DNA from: Bradysia coprophila | Taxonomy: Eukaryota > Arthropoda > Insecta > Diptera > Sciaridae | Length of the DNA stretch: 64,000 nucleotides | NCBI RefSeq assembly: GCF_014529535.1 | Contig: NW_023503616.1 | Location: 5,566,584 to 5,630,583 of the forward strand | Direction of reading: 5' to 3' | Shown: positions 38,686 through 51,343 of the stretch, piece after piece | Layout of the letters: every line of letters begins with the position of its first letter | Numbering within the stretch: position 1 is the stretch's first letter | Made by a program: the position numbers and the translations under genes | The notes under the pieces: model-generated | The model's database searches: none | Told to the model about the DNA's origin: nothing | Seen by the model: only the letters and a program-made list of their open reading frames with translations

Positions 38686-41667
38686 ATGACGGCCACTCAA
38701 AAAGACATTAAAGAAATGAAATCGTTGAATAGAGCTCTGGAGGATATTCGTGACAACCTACTCGAAATAAAAATCGAAAAAGGTGAATTTCGTGAATTTT
38801 CTTTTCTTTAAATCATATTTTAACAAGAAACAAAGTTGAAATAGAACGCTACTTATAGATACCGTTACAATGTAAACGGCGTCACTTTGATATAGTTCCG
38901 ATTTCTAATCCTCAGAAAAATCATTGAATTTGCAAAATTTACATTTTAGCCTTAAATGACAAAGAGTTGGAGGGTACTGACGAATTGCTGGCTAACGAAA
39001 CGGCTCGCAATCTTCGAATGATTAAACGAGTGGAAGAAATGTGCCAGCTTGCCGACGAGGAGAACGCTAAATCCGACAGGTGAATTGGAATCCGACAGAT
39101 GTGATACAATCGGAACCTAACTTGTGTCCATGTTTTTACAGATTTATCCGAACCTCCTTAAGCATCAGCAAAGGAACCCTTGCAAGTATTACAAGTTTTA
39201 CTGAGGGAAAATTGAAAGAGTTCAAAGTTGCGAAAAACTTGAGAAAGGCGAACATGGAGAAAAAACTCAGTGATGAAATTGATGCATACGTGAGAAGCCA
39301 TCCGTCAGGTTTGCACTTCATTACTTTTGTACGTGCCAATGAGCCGTTAAACCAATTTTTCATTTTAGTCAAGAATCTTCATCAGAATGAAGTTCAGCAG
39401 GTTGAAGATGAGCGCACTCTTAAGAGAATTACTGAAGAAGTAAAGGTTTTACGATCGAGCAGACGTTCTGTTGGCGAAATGTCCGATGCAATGTTTCAGC
39501 TAAGTGTTGTCGACTTCTCGACTTTGATTCTACGTTACCGCGCCTTGACGGATCAGGTGAGTTTTTAAAGTTCAAAGAAGGGGCTAGTTAGCATTGTACT
39601 GATGGAAGAATGGATGTTTTATGGTGCGAGCTTTCTACAACTGCCTCGCTGAACAGATACACAACTGGAGCCATTCGTACAAATTCAATTGTTTCTATGA
39701 AATCCTTCAATTTCAATTCTCTTTCTCATTGCAGCTGAAAAATCCGAACGCTGAAAAAGTGGCACGTGGAAAACAAATGCGGATGTTTATGGTTTGATGT
39801 TCAATTTAAAATGAGCAATGCAGACGCTGAGACGATTTTCATTTCCATTTCAGTCCATGCGCATGTTACGTTTACCATCACCAGCTGTGCCATCAGCAGC
39901 TGGCGGAAATGAAAACAACGATCAAACAATGTCCGAGATTGCATCCTCTTACACGCATCAAGAACTTGATACGGGTGAAGCTCCGGAGGCAATGTCTGCA
40001 GAACCTAGTGTTCTGGATCCACTCAGTGGAAGCACTCAGGACAGTAATAACACTTTCGATCGAGGCTCATTTTCTCGCTCTGCAATGAGAGTGAAGAGAT
40101 CTGACGAATCGGACAATACGAAACGTTCAACATCGCTCAAAACTCCAACTCAATTGGCTATTACACAAAATGCCAGAGTTGAAACGCAGGTAGAAGAAGT
40201 AGTTTCGCGACAATCCCAGCGAGCTATGCCAATTACTGGTTCGTTCAAAGCACCAGCTGACCAGTCGAGTTCTTCACAAAAGACCAAAAAAGCAAAAGTG
40301 ACATTCGCAGAATATGAGTCATCTAGCTCCGAAGCGGATGTTTCTAAATATGTGAGAGCCTCAAGTTCTAATGCTCCGGTGAGTCAAAGTTTCTTATGAT
40401 AAAAATTGGTTTTGGGTAAGGGTAAAGCGTCATAGAGAACCCAGCACTGGGTGCTCGAAGACGCTCTGCCAGGCGCTATGCCAAGAATGTAAATGGAACA
40501 AATCAAGATCATTTCTAAGCCATTTCTGATTAGAAACCTTGAACCTATCGCAGTCAACTTAAAACTTCGTTTTAACTTCTTTAGATGGCCTCAGAAAATA
40601 TGATTGATGAAGATGCACCGCACAACGAAAATCAAAGTTCATTCAACGACGAAATTTCGCCGGACAGCGCAGATGACGTTCAATTGAACGGCTACGATGA
40701 AATGGATCTGCAAATTGGTAACCAGAATGATTTTGAAATCCAAGATGATTTTGACGATCAAATTTCCAATTGGACATCGCTTGATCCCAATGGAATGGAC
40801 TCTCGAGGAGTATCGCCAACACCCAATTTTGAGGATATGTTTAATGCGGCTAATACACTCGAAGATGACGAGGTAAATTAGTTGCATTTTAGATTGATAC
40901 ATTTTCAATTGTAAATAAAGCCCAACCGTTCTCGTAATGCTTAATAATCGCAACTCTCACTCTTTCGAACTGTCGTGTGGATTGATCAGAGCAGTGCATA
41001 TTTTTAGAAAATCGATTTTCCACAATTTGCCATAATTTGTCAACATTTGCTAAGATTTTCCAAAATTTTCCGAAATTTGCCAAATTTGCTAATGGCAAAT
41101 TCTAGCAAATATTGGAAAATTTTGGCAAATTTCGGAAAATTTTAACAAATTTAGGAAATCAATTTCCCAAAAATAGGCCCTGTATCAGAGAAATGATAAG
41201 TTGGTACGCCTGTGGCGAAATCGAAGGAACATCTGAATGACAGTTGACCAATCTATCATTTCTCTGTTCTTTCTACCTGTTCTACCTGACAAAATTGACA
41301 CGAACATTTTTTAAACATCTTTCGCAAACGGCAAGCAACCCTTCTAGAGCAAAGCAGCACTTGCAAAATGATTTATTTACCATGTACAGTAACAAAACAT
41401 TCATCTGCTGCCGTAATTTGGATAAAAACGATTTCGAAAAATAAAGAAATTCTTTTTTGATTTATTTTTCGAAAAACGTTTTATGCAAATTACGGCAGAT
41501 CTATGGGACAATGAGATATTCAAAAGACGACTGTGAGTTTTAGTCTATTTGATTTTTATCAATTCACTCGCTACTCACAGGCTCAAGAAAACCCGGAACA
41601 GCCAACTGACCACGATGGCTTCGGATTTAATTTCGAAAACAGCAACGCCGCGGACCTCTTCGAATAA
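38686..41667 (+). CDS. Unrecognised 532-residue coiled-coil-like, acidic protein
   Basis: Seven exons join exactly in phase: 38686-38782, 38950-39079, 39142-39556, 39735-39791, 39854-40378, 40585-40872 and 41581-41667. The first 230 residues look helical and heptad-like (MKSLNRALEDIRDNLLEIKI; then KLKEFKVAKNLRKANMEKKL). A middle block (LHFITFVRANEPLNQFFILV, RSSRRSVGEMSDAMFQLSVV, DFSTLILRYRALTDQ) could be globular. From about residue 233 it is Ser/Thr/Glu/Pro-rich and probably disordered, with a basic patch (SSQKTKKAKVTFAEYESSSS), then very acidic (SDDVQ-like, FEIQDDFDDQISNW). It ends in aromatic-acidic motifs DGFGFNFENSNAADLFE. It has no signal peptide or membrane segment. The layout suggests a nuclear or chromosome-associated protein, but that is inference. 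A polyadenylation signal is at 41967-41972. Confidence 0.82.
41015..41165. repeat. AAATTTGCCAAATTT-type hairpin in intron 6
   Basis: Short units such as CCAAAATTTTCCGAAATTTG and their inverses are arranged around a centre near 41090, making a long imperfect AT-rich hairpin in the sixth intron of the 532-residue gene. Confidence 0.6.
41403..41500. repeat. Hairpin in intron 6, CTGCCGTAATTTG arms
   Basis: Arms TCTGCTGCCGTAATTTG with ACGATTTCGAAAAATAAA and the inverse TTTATTTTTCGAAAAACGTT with CAAATTACGGCAGA enclose a 12-15 base loop. Arm length is about 42 bases. Confidence 0.7.
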
Positions 41668-41974
41668 AAATCATCAGAACTCATCCATTTTGCGGTTCGT
41701 GAATTTTTTTCTTCGTTTTTTTTTTTATTTGTTGATCAAATGTTGATTTTCTATACTTTTCCCTGAATTAACTAAATTCACAACAATCAATTGATTAACT
41801 CGAAAAATTTGTAAGTTTTCGTTACTAATGTTACAAGGAAAGTATTTTGTTGAAAAATTTACAAATTTGTGTAAATCCCAAAGATTTATTGTCGTCAAAT
41901 ACAATATAACACAAACTGTTTTCTTTGTTTTATTCGTCTTTTTGTCATCTCACAGTTTATCGACTCAATAAAAA

Positions 41975-43240
41975 AAACTTGTTTGTGATCCTGCAACATA
42001 AAGTCAAGTAGAAAGAAAAGAAAAGTTCCAACAGAATCGCCGCTATAGTTCTAAAATTCAATCTCTTGCCATAGGTCTCTTCCAAGGCCGTTCAAAATGT
42101 CAATCGTCATCCACAGAGAAGCCAACACAACCACACTTTGAAGTTTTAACGAACAAATTTGTTTAAGTTGCGGTTATGTTTGCTTCTATGGATGACGGTC
42201 GGTTGTTTTCGGCCTGTCAAAATTCGTTTTTACCGTACGATGGAAGAAACCTATACAGTATGTTAGCAGTGCCGTGTGGGAAAATCTATCATCAGCATTT
42301 GACCTTTCACCGACAGCAAACAAATAAATCTATCAAATCTGGTACTTCTTGATCTTAGGAATTTTCAACGGCTTTACGTGATACGGCAATGTAAGTGGCG
42401 CTCAGAATTATAATATGCAAAATTTGCAAACTTTAGATGCCTCTGTGGCATAAAACGTTGTATGAAACTCGATACAAAGTACTTTATTAGTCTCACGATG
42501 TGTATTATGCCACACGGCCTGCAGCCTCGCGTCATAATTACACGTCTAGAGCCTAATAAAATACTTTGCACCTCAATTGCATAAATAACTATTACATTGC
42601 CTATTCACGTAAAGCACAGTACTTACGTGAGTCCACTTTTTTTTGACGAGTGGGAATACTACTCTCCTCTTCGGGTCGTAACTACTATTAATTCGTTAGA
42701 TGAAACATTTAATTTGCTAAATCAGACGATGTTTAGAGTTCAGCAGAGCTTACTTTTGTCTTCGTGATGTTTTAACCGACAGCTAAGAGAATGATTATAT
42801 GAGTACTATATACTTCCGAGCGCCTATCTATAGACAGCGATGAGAAATTGAATTCATTGCATTCATTGTGCGTTCACATAAGATTATTTCTCGCTTCTCC
42901 TCCTTACTTTTCAATTCTTAATGACTCTAATAATGAACTTGGAGCTGCCACTATTCTTGTCACATTGAAATTCACGAACATCGGCGCATTGTTTTTGTTT
43001 TGTAAACATTGAAGAAGTTAAACAAAATTAATTTCGGGACACTATCCACTACTGATAACTGGGGTCGACAGGTTCAACTGTTATCTGAAACTCGTATGCA
43101 ATAAGTGGAGGATTTTAGTTTCATTTTTATTTGTTGTTTAAGACTTGAGAGATGGGTTATACAAAATCTCAATCGCCCGTTCCATTTGGTTTGTATTTCT
43201 TTTGAGCTCATTCATGGAATATACATGACAAATTCTTCTT
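41975..43240. other. Spacer; should contain the missing first exon of the aldolase gene
   Basis: The deoxyribose-phosphate aldolase needs a short 5' exon ending in phase 1 somewhere here. Several ATG codons and GT dinucleotides exist but none gave a convincing pair. A diverged MITE fragment (AAATCTGGTACTTCTTGATC) is at about 42330-42360. Confidence 0.4.
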
Positions 43241-43250
43241 ATTCCTTCAG

Positions 43251-44302
43251 AGTCGAGCTGGATTCAAAATGTTCACTTAAATTTGTCTTCAATTGAAGAA
43301 ATAGCAGCGAAACTATCCGGTAAAGGGGAAGTGTCTGGTTGGAATGAAGTGCAATGGGCCTTGATGGCACTTCGTCTGACGGATCTCACAACATTAGCAG
43401 GTGATGATTCTGCTTCCAATGTGGAAAGACTATGTCTACAAGGTAAAGTGTGAATTGGCAATCCATCCACCTTCGGTATAAAGTGATTTTTGTATGCTTT
43501 TTTACCAGCTGCCTATCCATTCTCAACCAAACTTATGCAGCATTTCGAAGAGGAATCAGCGAATAAGGTTCACACAGCTGCTGTCTGTGTGTATCCAAGC
43601 CGTGTTAAGGATGCTTACGAAAAACTCGGCCGATTGAACAAACTGAATGAAATCAACATTGCCGCTGGTAAATTCTACTAATCCGTTACATTGAGTTTGT
43701 TGTAAATTTAATTGGATTTTCTAGTCGCCACTGGTTTTCCATCTGGACAGTATCCACTACAGACACGTTTGGCTGAAATCGCCTCGGCCATTGAGAATGG
43801 AGCTACAGAAATTGATGTTGTGGTCGACCGTAATTTAGTGCTGTTGAACAAATGGGAAGAATTGTATGCTGAACTAGTTGAAATGAGGAAGGTGTGCGGT
43901 GATACGGTTCATTTGAAAACGATTTTAGCGATTGGAGAATGTGGTTCAATGGAAAATGTGTATCGGGCGTCAATGATTGCTATGATGGCTGGATCCGATT
44001 TTATTAAGACATCTACCGGAAAAGAGAGCGTCAATGCGACTCTACCTGTCGGTCTGGTCATGATATGGGCAATTATGGATTTTAAAGAGCGAACCGGTCG
44101 TAAGATTGGATTAAAACCAGCGGGTGGTGTTCGATCCGTGAAAGATGCTATAGCTTGGCTACATTTGATCAAAAATACACTTGGAGACGAATGGATAACA
44201 CCCGAACTTTTTAGATTTGGAGCGTCTGGATTGGTCGATAACATTGAAAAGCACCTCGAGGGACAGTTTTACAGAAATGTCAGCGTCGGTGTGAAGGTTT
44301 AA
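43251..44302 (+). CDS. DERA: Deoxyribose-phosphate aldolase (DERA), first exon not found
   Basis: Cytosolic class I aldolase that splits 2-deoxyribose-5-phosphate into glyceraldehyde-3-phosphate and acetaldehyde in nucleoside salvage. Exons 43251-43442, 43509-43667 and 43725-44302 join in phase to 308 residues; only a short N-terminus is missing (human DERA is 318). Family signatures are LTDLTTLAGDDSASNVERLC, AAVCVYPSRV, VATGFPSGQYPLQTRLAEI, IENGATEIDVVVDRNLVL, and the Schiff-base region HLKTILAIGECGSMENVYRA with SDFIKTSTGKESVNATLPVG, where the Lys of FIKTSTGK is the catalytic one. The phosphate and proton-relay part is GLKPAGGVRS, and the end is FRFGASGLVDNIEKHLEG. All active-site blocks are intact, so it should be functional. 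A polyadenylation signal is at 44310-44315. Confidence 0.93.
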
Positions 44303-44634
44303 ACAGCCCAATAAATGTATTTGAGTGAAACTGTTTGTCGGATGAGTTTGGAATAGTAAACCAGGGAACGCGATCGGTGGAAACCAGCAAAGTTAAACGG
44401 TAATTTTTCTGATTTTACCAGCCCAGTCTTTATCTTGTAAATCGATATATTTCTAACGACTGCTCAAACAGACGTCTTTTATTGGCACGATTTTGATCGT
44501 TTTAGTTTTGCTTTACCTTTTGGTCTCGTTAGTAATTCCTTGGTGTCCAAATTAACGACGAAAAATGTAGTTATTTTACCAACTAAGATCTTTATTTACA
44601 ACAACAAGTAACAACGGAAAATCATTTTATTTTC

Positions 44635-46509
44635 TTAAACAATTTGCGCTTTCTCTGCTTTAAAGCCTTCATTCAATTTCGACGTATACTTAATAATGTT
44701 AAATTTTCCTCGCTTATCGTAAAATCCGTACTGTCCTTCTACGTTTCCGTCTTTATCTCTTTGTTCAACTCTGAATTGTCGATTCTCCCTGAAATTAGAA
44801 GAATTAGTTAGCACACAGTTTTGAATTCAAAATTTTTTGGTTGATTTTGCTTGCGTTTTTGTATGGATTGGAACAGATCAGATTCAGGTCATGCAATAGT
44901 TATTTACGTATCTGTTGTGGACGGTATATTTTAGGCAATTTCGCGAGTTGTAGCCCGAACGAAGTGAGGGCGACAAGCGAAAGTGCCTAAAATAAACCGT
45001 CCACAACAGATGCGTATACAACTTTTCATGCCGAGGGCCCAAATTACGAGAAAAATTCCGTAATTTTTGCCCAAGGCATGAAAAATCAACTCAATCTCCT
45101 TACAGAACCGTCGGCAATAGACTGAATTTAGAGTGATTTGTATTCAATTGCACTAGCTCTACCACAGCTGTAGCACCGAGTAATAAAAAGTTTGTGTGGT
45201 TGACTACGAGTCATTCTAAATTCAATCTACTGGCTGTGTCGGTAAGATAATTGAGTTAATTTTGCAGGACCAAAAATGGACCTGTTCCGTGCCTAAGTAT
45301 TTTGCGGATGTATTCGTGTTTCATTTTAAATTTTGATAAAAACAAATTTTACTTTAGGCTGCAATAATGTTCGCGTGAATCAAACAATCTCCAATTGATT
45401 CTGTAGGAAGTCAGTATCTAATTGGCCAAGGGAATTTTGAGAAAAATTTAGAAAACGCTTAAAGTGTTTGTAGAGGTCTAGGAAAGTTCATGTTCTGAAA
45501 CTCCTGCCATTATGGTAATTAAATACAAAAAGAACGACAAGAAGCGGAGAAATTCGTCCAAATTTATGGGTCATAAAGAAAAGATAGTTTTCTAAGAACT
45601 AACCTGAAGACCAACAGAATTAAGTTGTGATTAGGAAAGAAGTGTAGCTATTAATCGAGCTAAGTCATGTTTATGTTACAAGAGCCTGAACTAAATGTTT
45701 TTGTTACTTTGTGAAATTTTGAATAGAAAGCCAAAAAGGTGAAAATGAGCCTTAAATTACCCTTTACCCGTGTCGTATCCAAATTTATAGCTATTAGGTC
45801 CATTGAATCCGTGCATTTGGAAGTTGACTCTTTCATCTTTTTCTGGATACTGCGACGTTTCAGCGACACTCGCACGTGATTGAACATTTTTCTGATTTTC
45901 TTTTGGGAAATATTCGCCAGTGTTTAAATCATCTTGTCTCAATACTTTCATTGATGATAGTGGTGTGAGTCTTTCCGGTCGTCGAGTCACATAGTTTGTG
46001 GAACTTCCCAGATTGATGTAGTCTTCATACGAGTATTCTTTGACCGGAAAGCTGTCTAGTGTAACTGAACTTTTCTTAGCTTTTTCAGTGTTGTCCGGAT
46101 TTTTGTAGTTCACATGTTTCTTGTCAGGTGAATATTTCTTTGTTCCCTTCTTTGGTTTCTCTACATAATAATTTGGTTCCTGTTCTACTGGAGGTGGTTG
46201 CATCTCTTGAAGATATGAGTGTTTAGGATCGTACTTAACATTAGCATCTACCGGTTGTGGAAAGTAGAAATCATATTCTTGATCATTCGGCAAGACTTGC
46301 GGAATTTGTAACAAGATCTTTGGTTGTCTCAGCGCGTAGTAATTGGGCTCACTGTCCGTTCTTTCATTATGCTGGCTGTGAGTTTCTGGCGGTGGTTGGA
46401 AGTGTGTAGCGATATCGGATGTTTTTGATGTAACAGCGGTAGGCTGACTAATTTGTACGGAAATTGCAAAAACATTTAGGATTAATGTTAGTGCAACCAA
46501 AATCTGTGA
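44635..46509 (-). CDS. Atypical RR-domain cuticular protein E, 5' exon not found
   Basis: Putative secreted chitin-binding protein. Exon X runs from its acceptor (TTCACAG, near 46509) to 45761, and the last exon is 44788-44635; they join in phase 2. From 46509 the sequence codes ILVALTLILNVFAISVQ, the hydrophobic core of a signal peptide; the start codon must be in a small upstream exon, most simply MK. A long Pro/Tyr/Gln/Lys-rich spacer (FQPPPETHSQHNERTDSEPN, KKGTKKYSPDKKHVNYKNPD) precedes a C-terminal RR-like domain: FNGPNSYKFGYDTGKGENRQ, then GQYGFYDKRGKFNIIKYTS and ending FKAEKAQIV. This is unlike the four RR-1 genes, which have the domain near the front. A possible untranslated first exon with a perfect donor (AAACT/GTAAGT) lies at about 47417-47530. 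About 300 residues in all. Confidence 0.78.
44905..45018. repeat. Foldback 1 in the intron of gene E
   Basis: TACGTATCTGTTGTGGACGG and its inverse CCGTCCACAACAGATGCGTA enclose smaller inverted pairs (TTTTAGGCA/TGCCTAAAA and TTTCGC/GCGAAA). A near-complete palindrome of about 114 bp. Confidence 0.7.
45027..45085. repeat. Foldback 2 in the intron of gene E
   Basis: TCATGCCGAGGGCCCAAATT with ACGAGAAAAATTC is followed by its inverse, AATTTTTGCCCAAGGCATGA. Short hairpin directly after foldback 1. Confidence 0.65.
45088..45257. repeat. Foldback 3 in the intron of gene E
   Basis: AACTCAATCTCCTTACAGAA with CAATAGACTGAATTTAGAGT at left, and ACTCATT-like inverse ending GGTAAGATAATTGAGTT at right. Arms are about 60 bp. 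Three foldbacks in a row fill roughly a third of this 0.97-kb intron. Confidence 0.65.
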
Positions 46510-48739
46510 AAAAAAATCGAAAATTTGTTAATGCGACCATCTTCAAGCAAATAATAGTTCACACTCAATGTTCTGCATCGCAATCGAAGCTCTAAGTTTC
46601 GGTTCGATAAATTTTCGTTTTGAATCTTTAAATTTAATGTTTTCTATCGTTGCATAAAATCTCATTGCTGTGGATCGTGTCTATTACACTAATGGATCAT
46701 AACTAATCATTTTTCAACTACAAAAATACAAGCCGATTCATGCATTGCACTCATTTCACATTTCAAAAAAAAAAATCTGATGTAAGGCTTGTGCTTGAAA
46801 CTAATTACTTTTTCATTCAGCCCACCTAAAGTAAGCCATCCTGAGTTCAATTCAATTATAGAAAACGAATTGAGTAATTTAAATAAGAAAATTACGGACA
46901 ATACGTTGGATAATCATCACAATCGACCTTAATTAGCCACAATTAACGATAAAGTCACTTGAGAAATCTCAATTTGGTGGTTTTATGTAACCGATCAGAT
47001 CTCTACATTTCAATTTTCTAAATTAATCTCTTTAATAATCAATCACAAACGAGCCATCACATCATATATTATGTCTTGTGCATGTCACACTGTTAACACT
47101 TACAATTTTAAACAACCACATTTTCATCCGTTGCGTCTTCTCCGGCCGTTCGTTGACTTCTTATGGTTTGTTTCTTTCGAATGTTATTATATCACACCAA
47201 ATTCAACAACAAAACAACACTGTTCTCATATTATGTTGGTTCGCCAATTTCGTTTCACTTTTTATTGGAATAGAATTAACAACAAACGATTCGACTAGCA
47301 CTCATTGACCAACTACTTTGAAATGGTTCAGTCCATCCAGTGTTATTAAACTTTTATAGATCAAAAGTAGCACTTTCGATTTTACCAGAAACCTACTCGA
47401 AGTCGCACTTACAGTTTTTTCTCGGATATTTTTTTTTTCTTTCTTCAGCACTCGGTTCGACGAAGAAGTTGGTTGTTGGTTGTAGTCGAGGGGTAAACGA
47501 TTTCCAAAACGAGTAGAACAAATTTTTTTTTCAAATTTATTTATGGAGCCAAGGAAAATGATTTCGATTTTCGTATGATTTCCTATAAGAATATTTCTTA
47601 CATTGTGACATCATACTCTGGAGTCGTATACCCCTCTCGGTTTTAGTTAAAGTTGGTGGTATTTAAGTGTTGTTGCTTTTTAACTTAAGTGCATATATTT
47701 TGGTTTTTGCCAACTTACCTATAAACATACAGCGCGATAAAAAACTATATTGACGATCTTGTCACTGTTACATGAAGTTACATGTAAGAAGACCATAAAA
47801 AAGTAAAAACAAGAATCGATGTTTAGGAAAAAAATGAGTAAATTTATTATGATGCAGTTAAAAATGTTCATAAATTGAGATCGAGTCCACCAAACACACA
47901 TAACGAACTGGACATGGCAAAAATTATTAGAAAAATTACAGACATTTTTTCCGGTCGTGTGTTACGTAAAAAATTTATACAAAAAATCACTTGATATGAT
48001 TGAGATAGTTGGTTTTATTAATTTTGTTATGAATATACCAGTTTAATATTGTTAGGTTGTTCAACCAAGCAAATCATCTGCAAATACAAATATAAGACGA
48101 ACAAATTTTAATTTGGTTTTTTACGCTTCCGCACTTTAATCACAAAATAATAACACAGAAAAATATTCTCATGTAATCCAAATTTATAGATCAAATGTCC
48201 TCGGACTCAGGTAACCGATAAAAAAGGAAGTACTAAAGCCATAAGGAAAAAAAATGAAAAACGGTTGGGAGGCGCGTGGAAATCATTAAGAAAAATTAAT
48301 TCGTTTTTTATTATAATTTATTTCAAATTATTTTGTCGTAAAAGAGACCAAGCAATATCGATACATCTACGCAGTTACCAGTCGACCAGCTCATATGGTG
48401 GTTACTAGTTTTGGCTAAGAAATTTAATCGTAGCACCAGCACATATGCAGAGTAACATTTTCGTCTTTCGGAATGTATATTTCTAACACTGTTTACTGTT
48501 AACTGCATTTAAGTCTTAAAAATGCAAATTTTCTCAATTTCTATACGTAGAAATAAGACTGCTTATAAATAATGAGTTTCAGGTCGTCATTCTTATAGGA
48601 AAACCAAGCATAAAGTTTAGCTACCCTAACGCATAATCATAGCCATACAAAACTTCAATGGAGGATGCGTATTGGCAACCCCTTTCATAAACCAAATAAA
48701 TAAATGAAACACTTCATATATCAACCTTAGAATAACTCC

Positions 48740-48901
48740 ATTAAACTATTACTTTATTTGATCGAAGATTTTCATATTTTGATTTCAGAAATCTATTACT
48801 TCATTTGTTTTGAACATGCTTTTTGCTATGTAAGACCTCATTAGTCAGATCTGGTTGTTTATTATTGCTGTCGTTGTCGATAGACAGCCGTCTGTAACAG
48901 G
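48740..48901. mobile_element. CCTGTTACAGACGGC-type MITE, copy 4
   Basis: Ends GACAGCCGTCTGTAACAGG, the inverse of the left end of copy 2. Shares ATCTATTACTTCATTTG and GTAAGACCTCATTAGTCAGA with copy 3. Confidence 0.6.
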
Positions 48902-50982
48902 TTAAAAGCAAAGCGAGACAAAATTTTTTGAAACCTTTAGGGTCGATATTGGCCCCCTTCGATTAATTTGTACAAAGAGGTACTTATGCCCAAATTGGGC
49001 AGCCCAATAAGACACGTTCTGAAATAAAAAGGGGTCTGGAAGGTAAGAAAGATATCAAGGAAAAAGACACACACAAAAGCGTCGTAGGCGGAATTCTTTA
49101 GTTTTATTGGTTACATTAGCATGAACACTGAATTGACAAGTGTCAAATTTGGAGGCTTTAGTGATACGAGCTACCGCTTAGGATTGTTTGTATTGTATGT
49201 TTTAACTCATACAACAAAAACAAGTCATCTATCCGTATAACAGAAACGCAGTGCCTACTGTGATTTCATCAGCCTCCGAATATTTTCTATGTTCGTGCTA
49301 GTAGCAGTGCTGTGATTTTATTGATCTTGAACCTCATTTAAAGAGTTTTAGGTGATTTAGGAAATTTTGAAATTTTAGTAGTTTTCCGAAGAGACACTGA
49401 AGGGCAGGTTCAAAAATTGTCGAATGTAGTGATTTTTTTAGTGATTTTTAAATGTCTTCTATTCCTTCAAAACCAATAGAGCTGCAAATCTTTCGTTTTT
49501 AATTCGACGGATTTCATTTATGTTTTTATGCGCATAGGAATTAGGAATTGAAAAATTTGCTAAGTTTTTCAATAGTCGACATACAGATGGTAATCAATTA
49601 AAGTTTTTTTTTCAATTATTTCTTGGTTATATACTCCAAATTTTATCTTTCTTCTGCTATACTATAAAAAAAACATTTTACCAAAAACCAATTCAATTAA
49701 ACAAAATTTGCCTACAACAATAAAAAACAAGAAAGCATAACGTCCAGTTGTCCAGTATATGAAACGTTCGACACAGAAAAGTATATTAACAATTTGCTCG
49801 CTGTTTCTTGTTGACAACACAATGGACGAGAGAGTGTTGAATAACACAATCTAACAATGAACACACACAGAAATACCTATTGCGCTGTAATCAACCATGA
49901 AATCAATGTTAAATGAGGCATCATTTTCGCGACTTAGGGTTTTTCTTTACATACCAATACACACATACCTCAGAAGCTTGATGCAGAGTGAAAAAGAAAT
50001 TGAAATAATGCAACGGAATAGTCATGCATTTCATGACAATTAGATTAAACTGGATAAAATGCAAATCGAGATTATTGCTGCATTTTCTCTACTTAGTGTG
50101 AGACAAGAGTTAAGCATTTTGAAAAAAAAATCAATTTCATCGTATTTGGTATTGCGAACTCCAACTAACTATGCAATAAATGAGAGGGAAAGTTTACAAA
50201 CCTTTTCCGATATATAATGAAAAGTAATGCACTCACATATCCGAACGGTAATATGATTCGTCCGTGGAAAGGAAAAAATTGTCAACCATCTCCAATTTCC
50301 AATGTATAAAATGTTAGAAATGATCACTGTTCATGCGTGCATTATGGTAAACTTGATCTTGATGTACAATATTTATACTCATATGCGTTCAACGCGGTCG
50401 TGAGACCATAATATATTCGCTGCGATCGGCTGTGATATAATCATTTTTCTTTTCATTTTGCTTCCGTTTATGCAGGAAAAGCATTCAATAATTTATTATC
50501 TAATCTTTCTCATATATACCTTCACGTTCTCCCTCCGTAAGTGCCATCTCGTTAATGTAGTTAATTGGTAGGAAATGTGAACTGGTGCGTTAGAAATGTT
50601 GAAATGATTGGTCAATTGCAATCAAATTTCTACGAAGTAAATAAGTTTTCAACCACATAAAATTACGTGAAAAGCTAAACAAATTTGCAATTATTCAGTG
50701 TAGTACATGATGACCGTAAGTGTGCCGTAAAACTATAAACCTAAATTTTAAGTTAAATAACTACACATTTAGAGCATTCGATGGAATGTACGCTATACAC
50801 AATTGGTATAGTTGTTGTCTTAGACTGTGAAAGTTTGAAATGATTCACAGACAACGGAACACTATTACAATAGGTTTAAGAGCTGGCTTTAAAAGGGCTT
50901 ACTCAAGATTGGCAGAAATTCTTAGTTTTAGTTAACTCTCGCCTGCAAATGTTTTAAAGTAGAATCAGCAAACCAATACTAA

Positions 50983-51110
50983 CCTGTCACATACGATTCA
51001 TCTATTATCGATAACCACGACAAAAATAATGACAAGCTCTGGGTTATGTTGTTCTTTTTAAAGCAAAATGCATGTTAAACAATTGAAGTACAAGATTTGA
51101 AATCAAACGG
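50983..51110. mobile_element. CCTGTTACAGACGGC-type MITE, copy 5 (inverted)
   Basis: Begins CCTGTCACATACGATTCATC and continues ATTATCGATAACCACGAC, AATGACAAGCTCTGGGTTAT and AAGTACAAGATTTGAAATCA, the reverse complement of the family core. Confidence 0.6.
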
Positions 51111-51343
51111 GTAAAAATACTTTTAACAACAGGCTAAATCAGTTTTTGCTTGATAAATCGTAAAATGGATGTAAAATCGTAAAATCCACCCCAATCTGTT
51201 CGATCTTTCCAGTTATGGTAGCAGAAAATGTTATCAAACAAAGTTCCATATTAAAATTTAGGTTTGTTTAATCATATATGGATCTCCACATTTTCTTCCA
51301 ACACAAATAGTCAAAACGATAATCATTTTCATTTCGATTTATT

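Larger units (their letters stand above)
46510..51337. other. Large gene-poor spacer
   Basis: It holds the possible 5' untranslated exon of gene E and two copies of the CCTGTTACAGACGGC-type MITE, listed separately. No further exon with good splice sites and codon use was found. Many short open frames here are AT-rich and low in complexity. Confidence 0.4.

Noticed and set aside
43105-43296. Frame just before the aldolase exon as its N-terminus
   Set aside because: It runs in a different frame from the aldolase exon and starts at a GTG; it has no similarity to the aldolase N-terminus.
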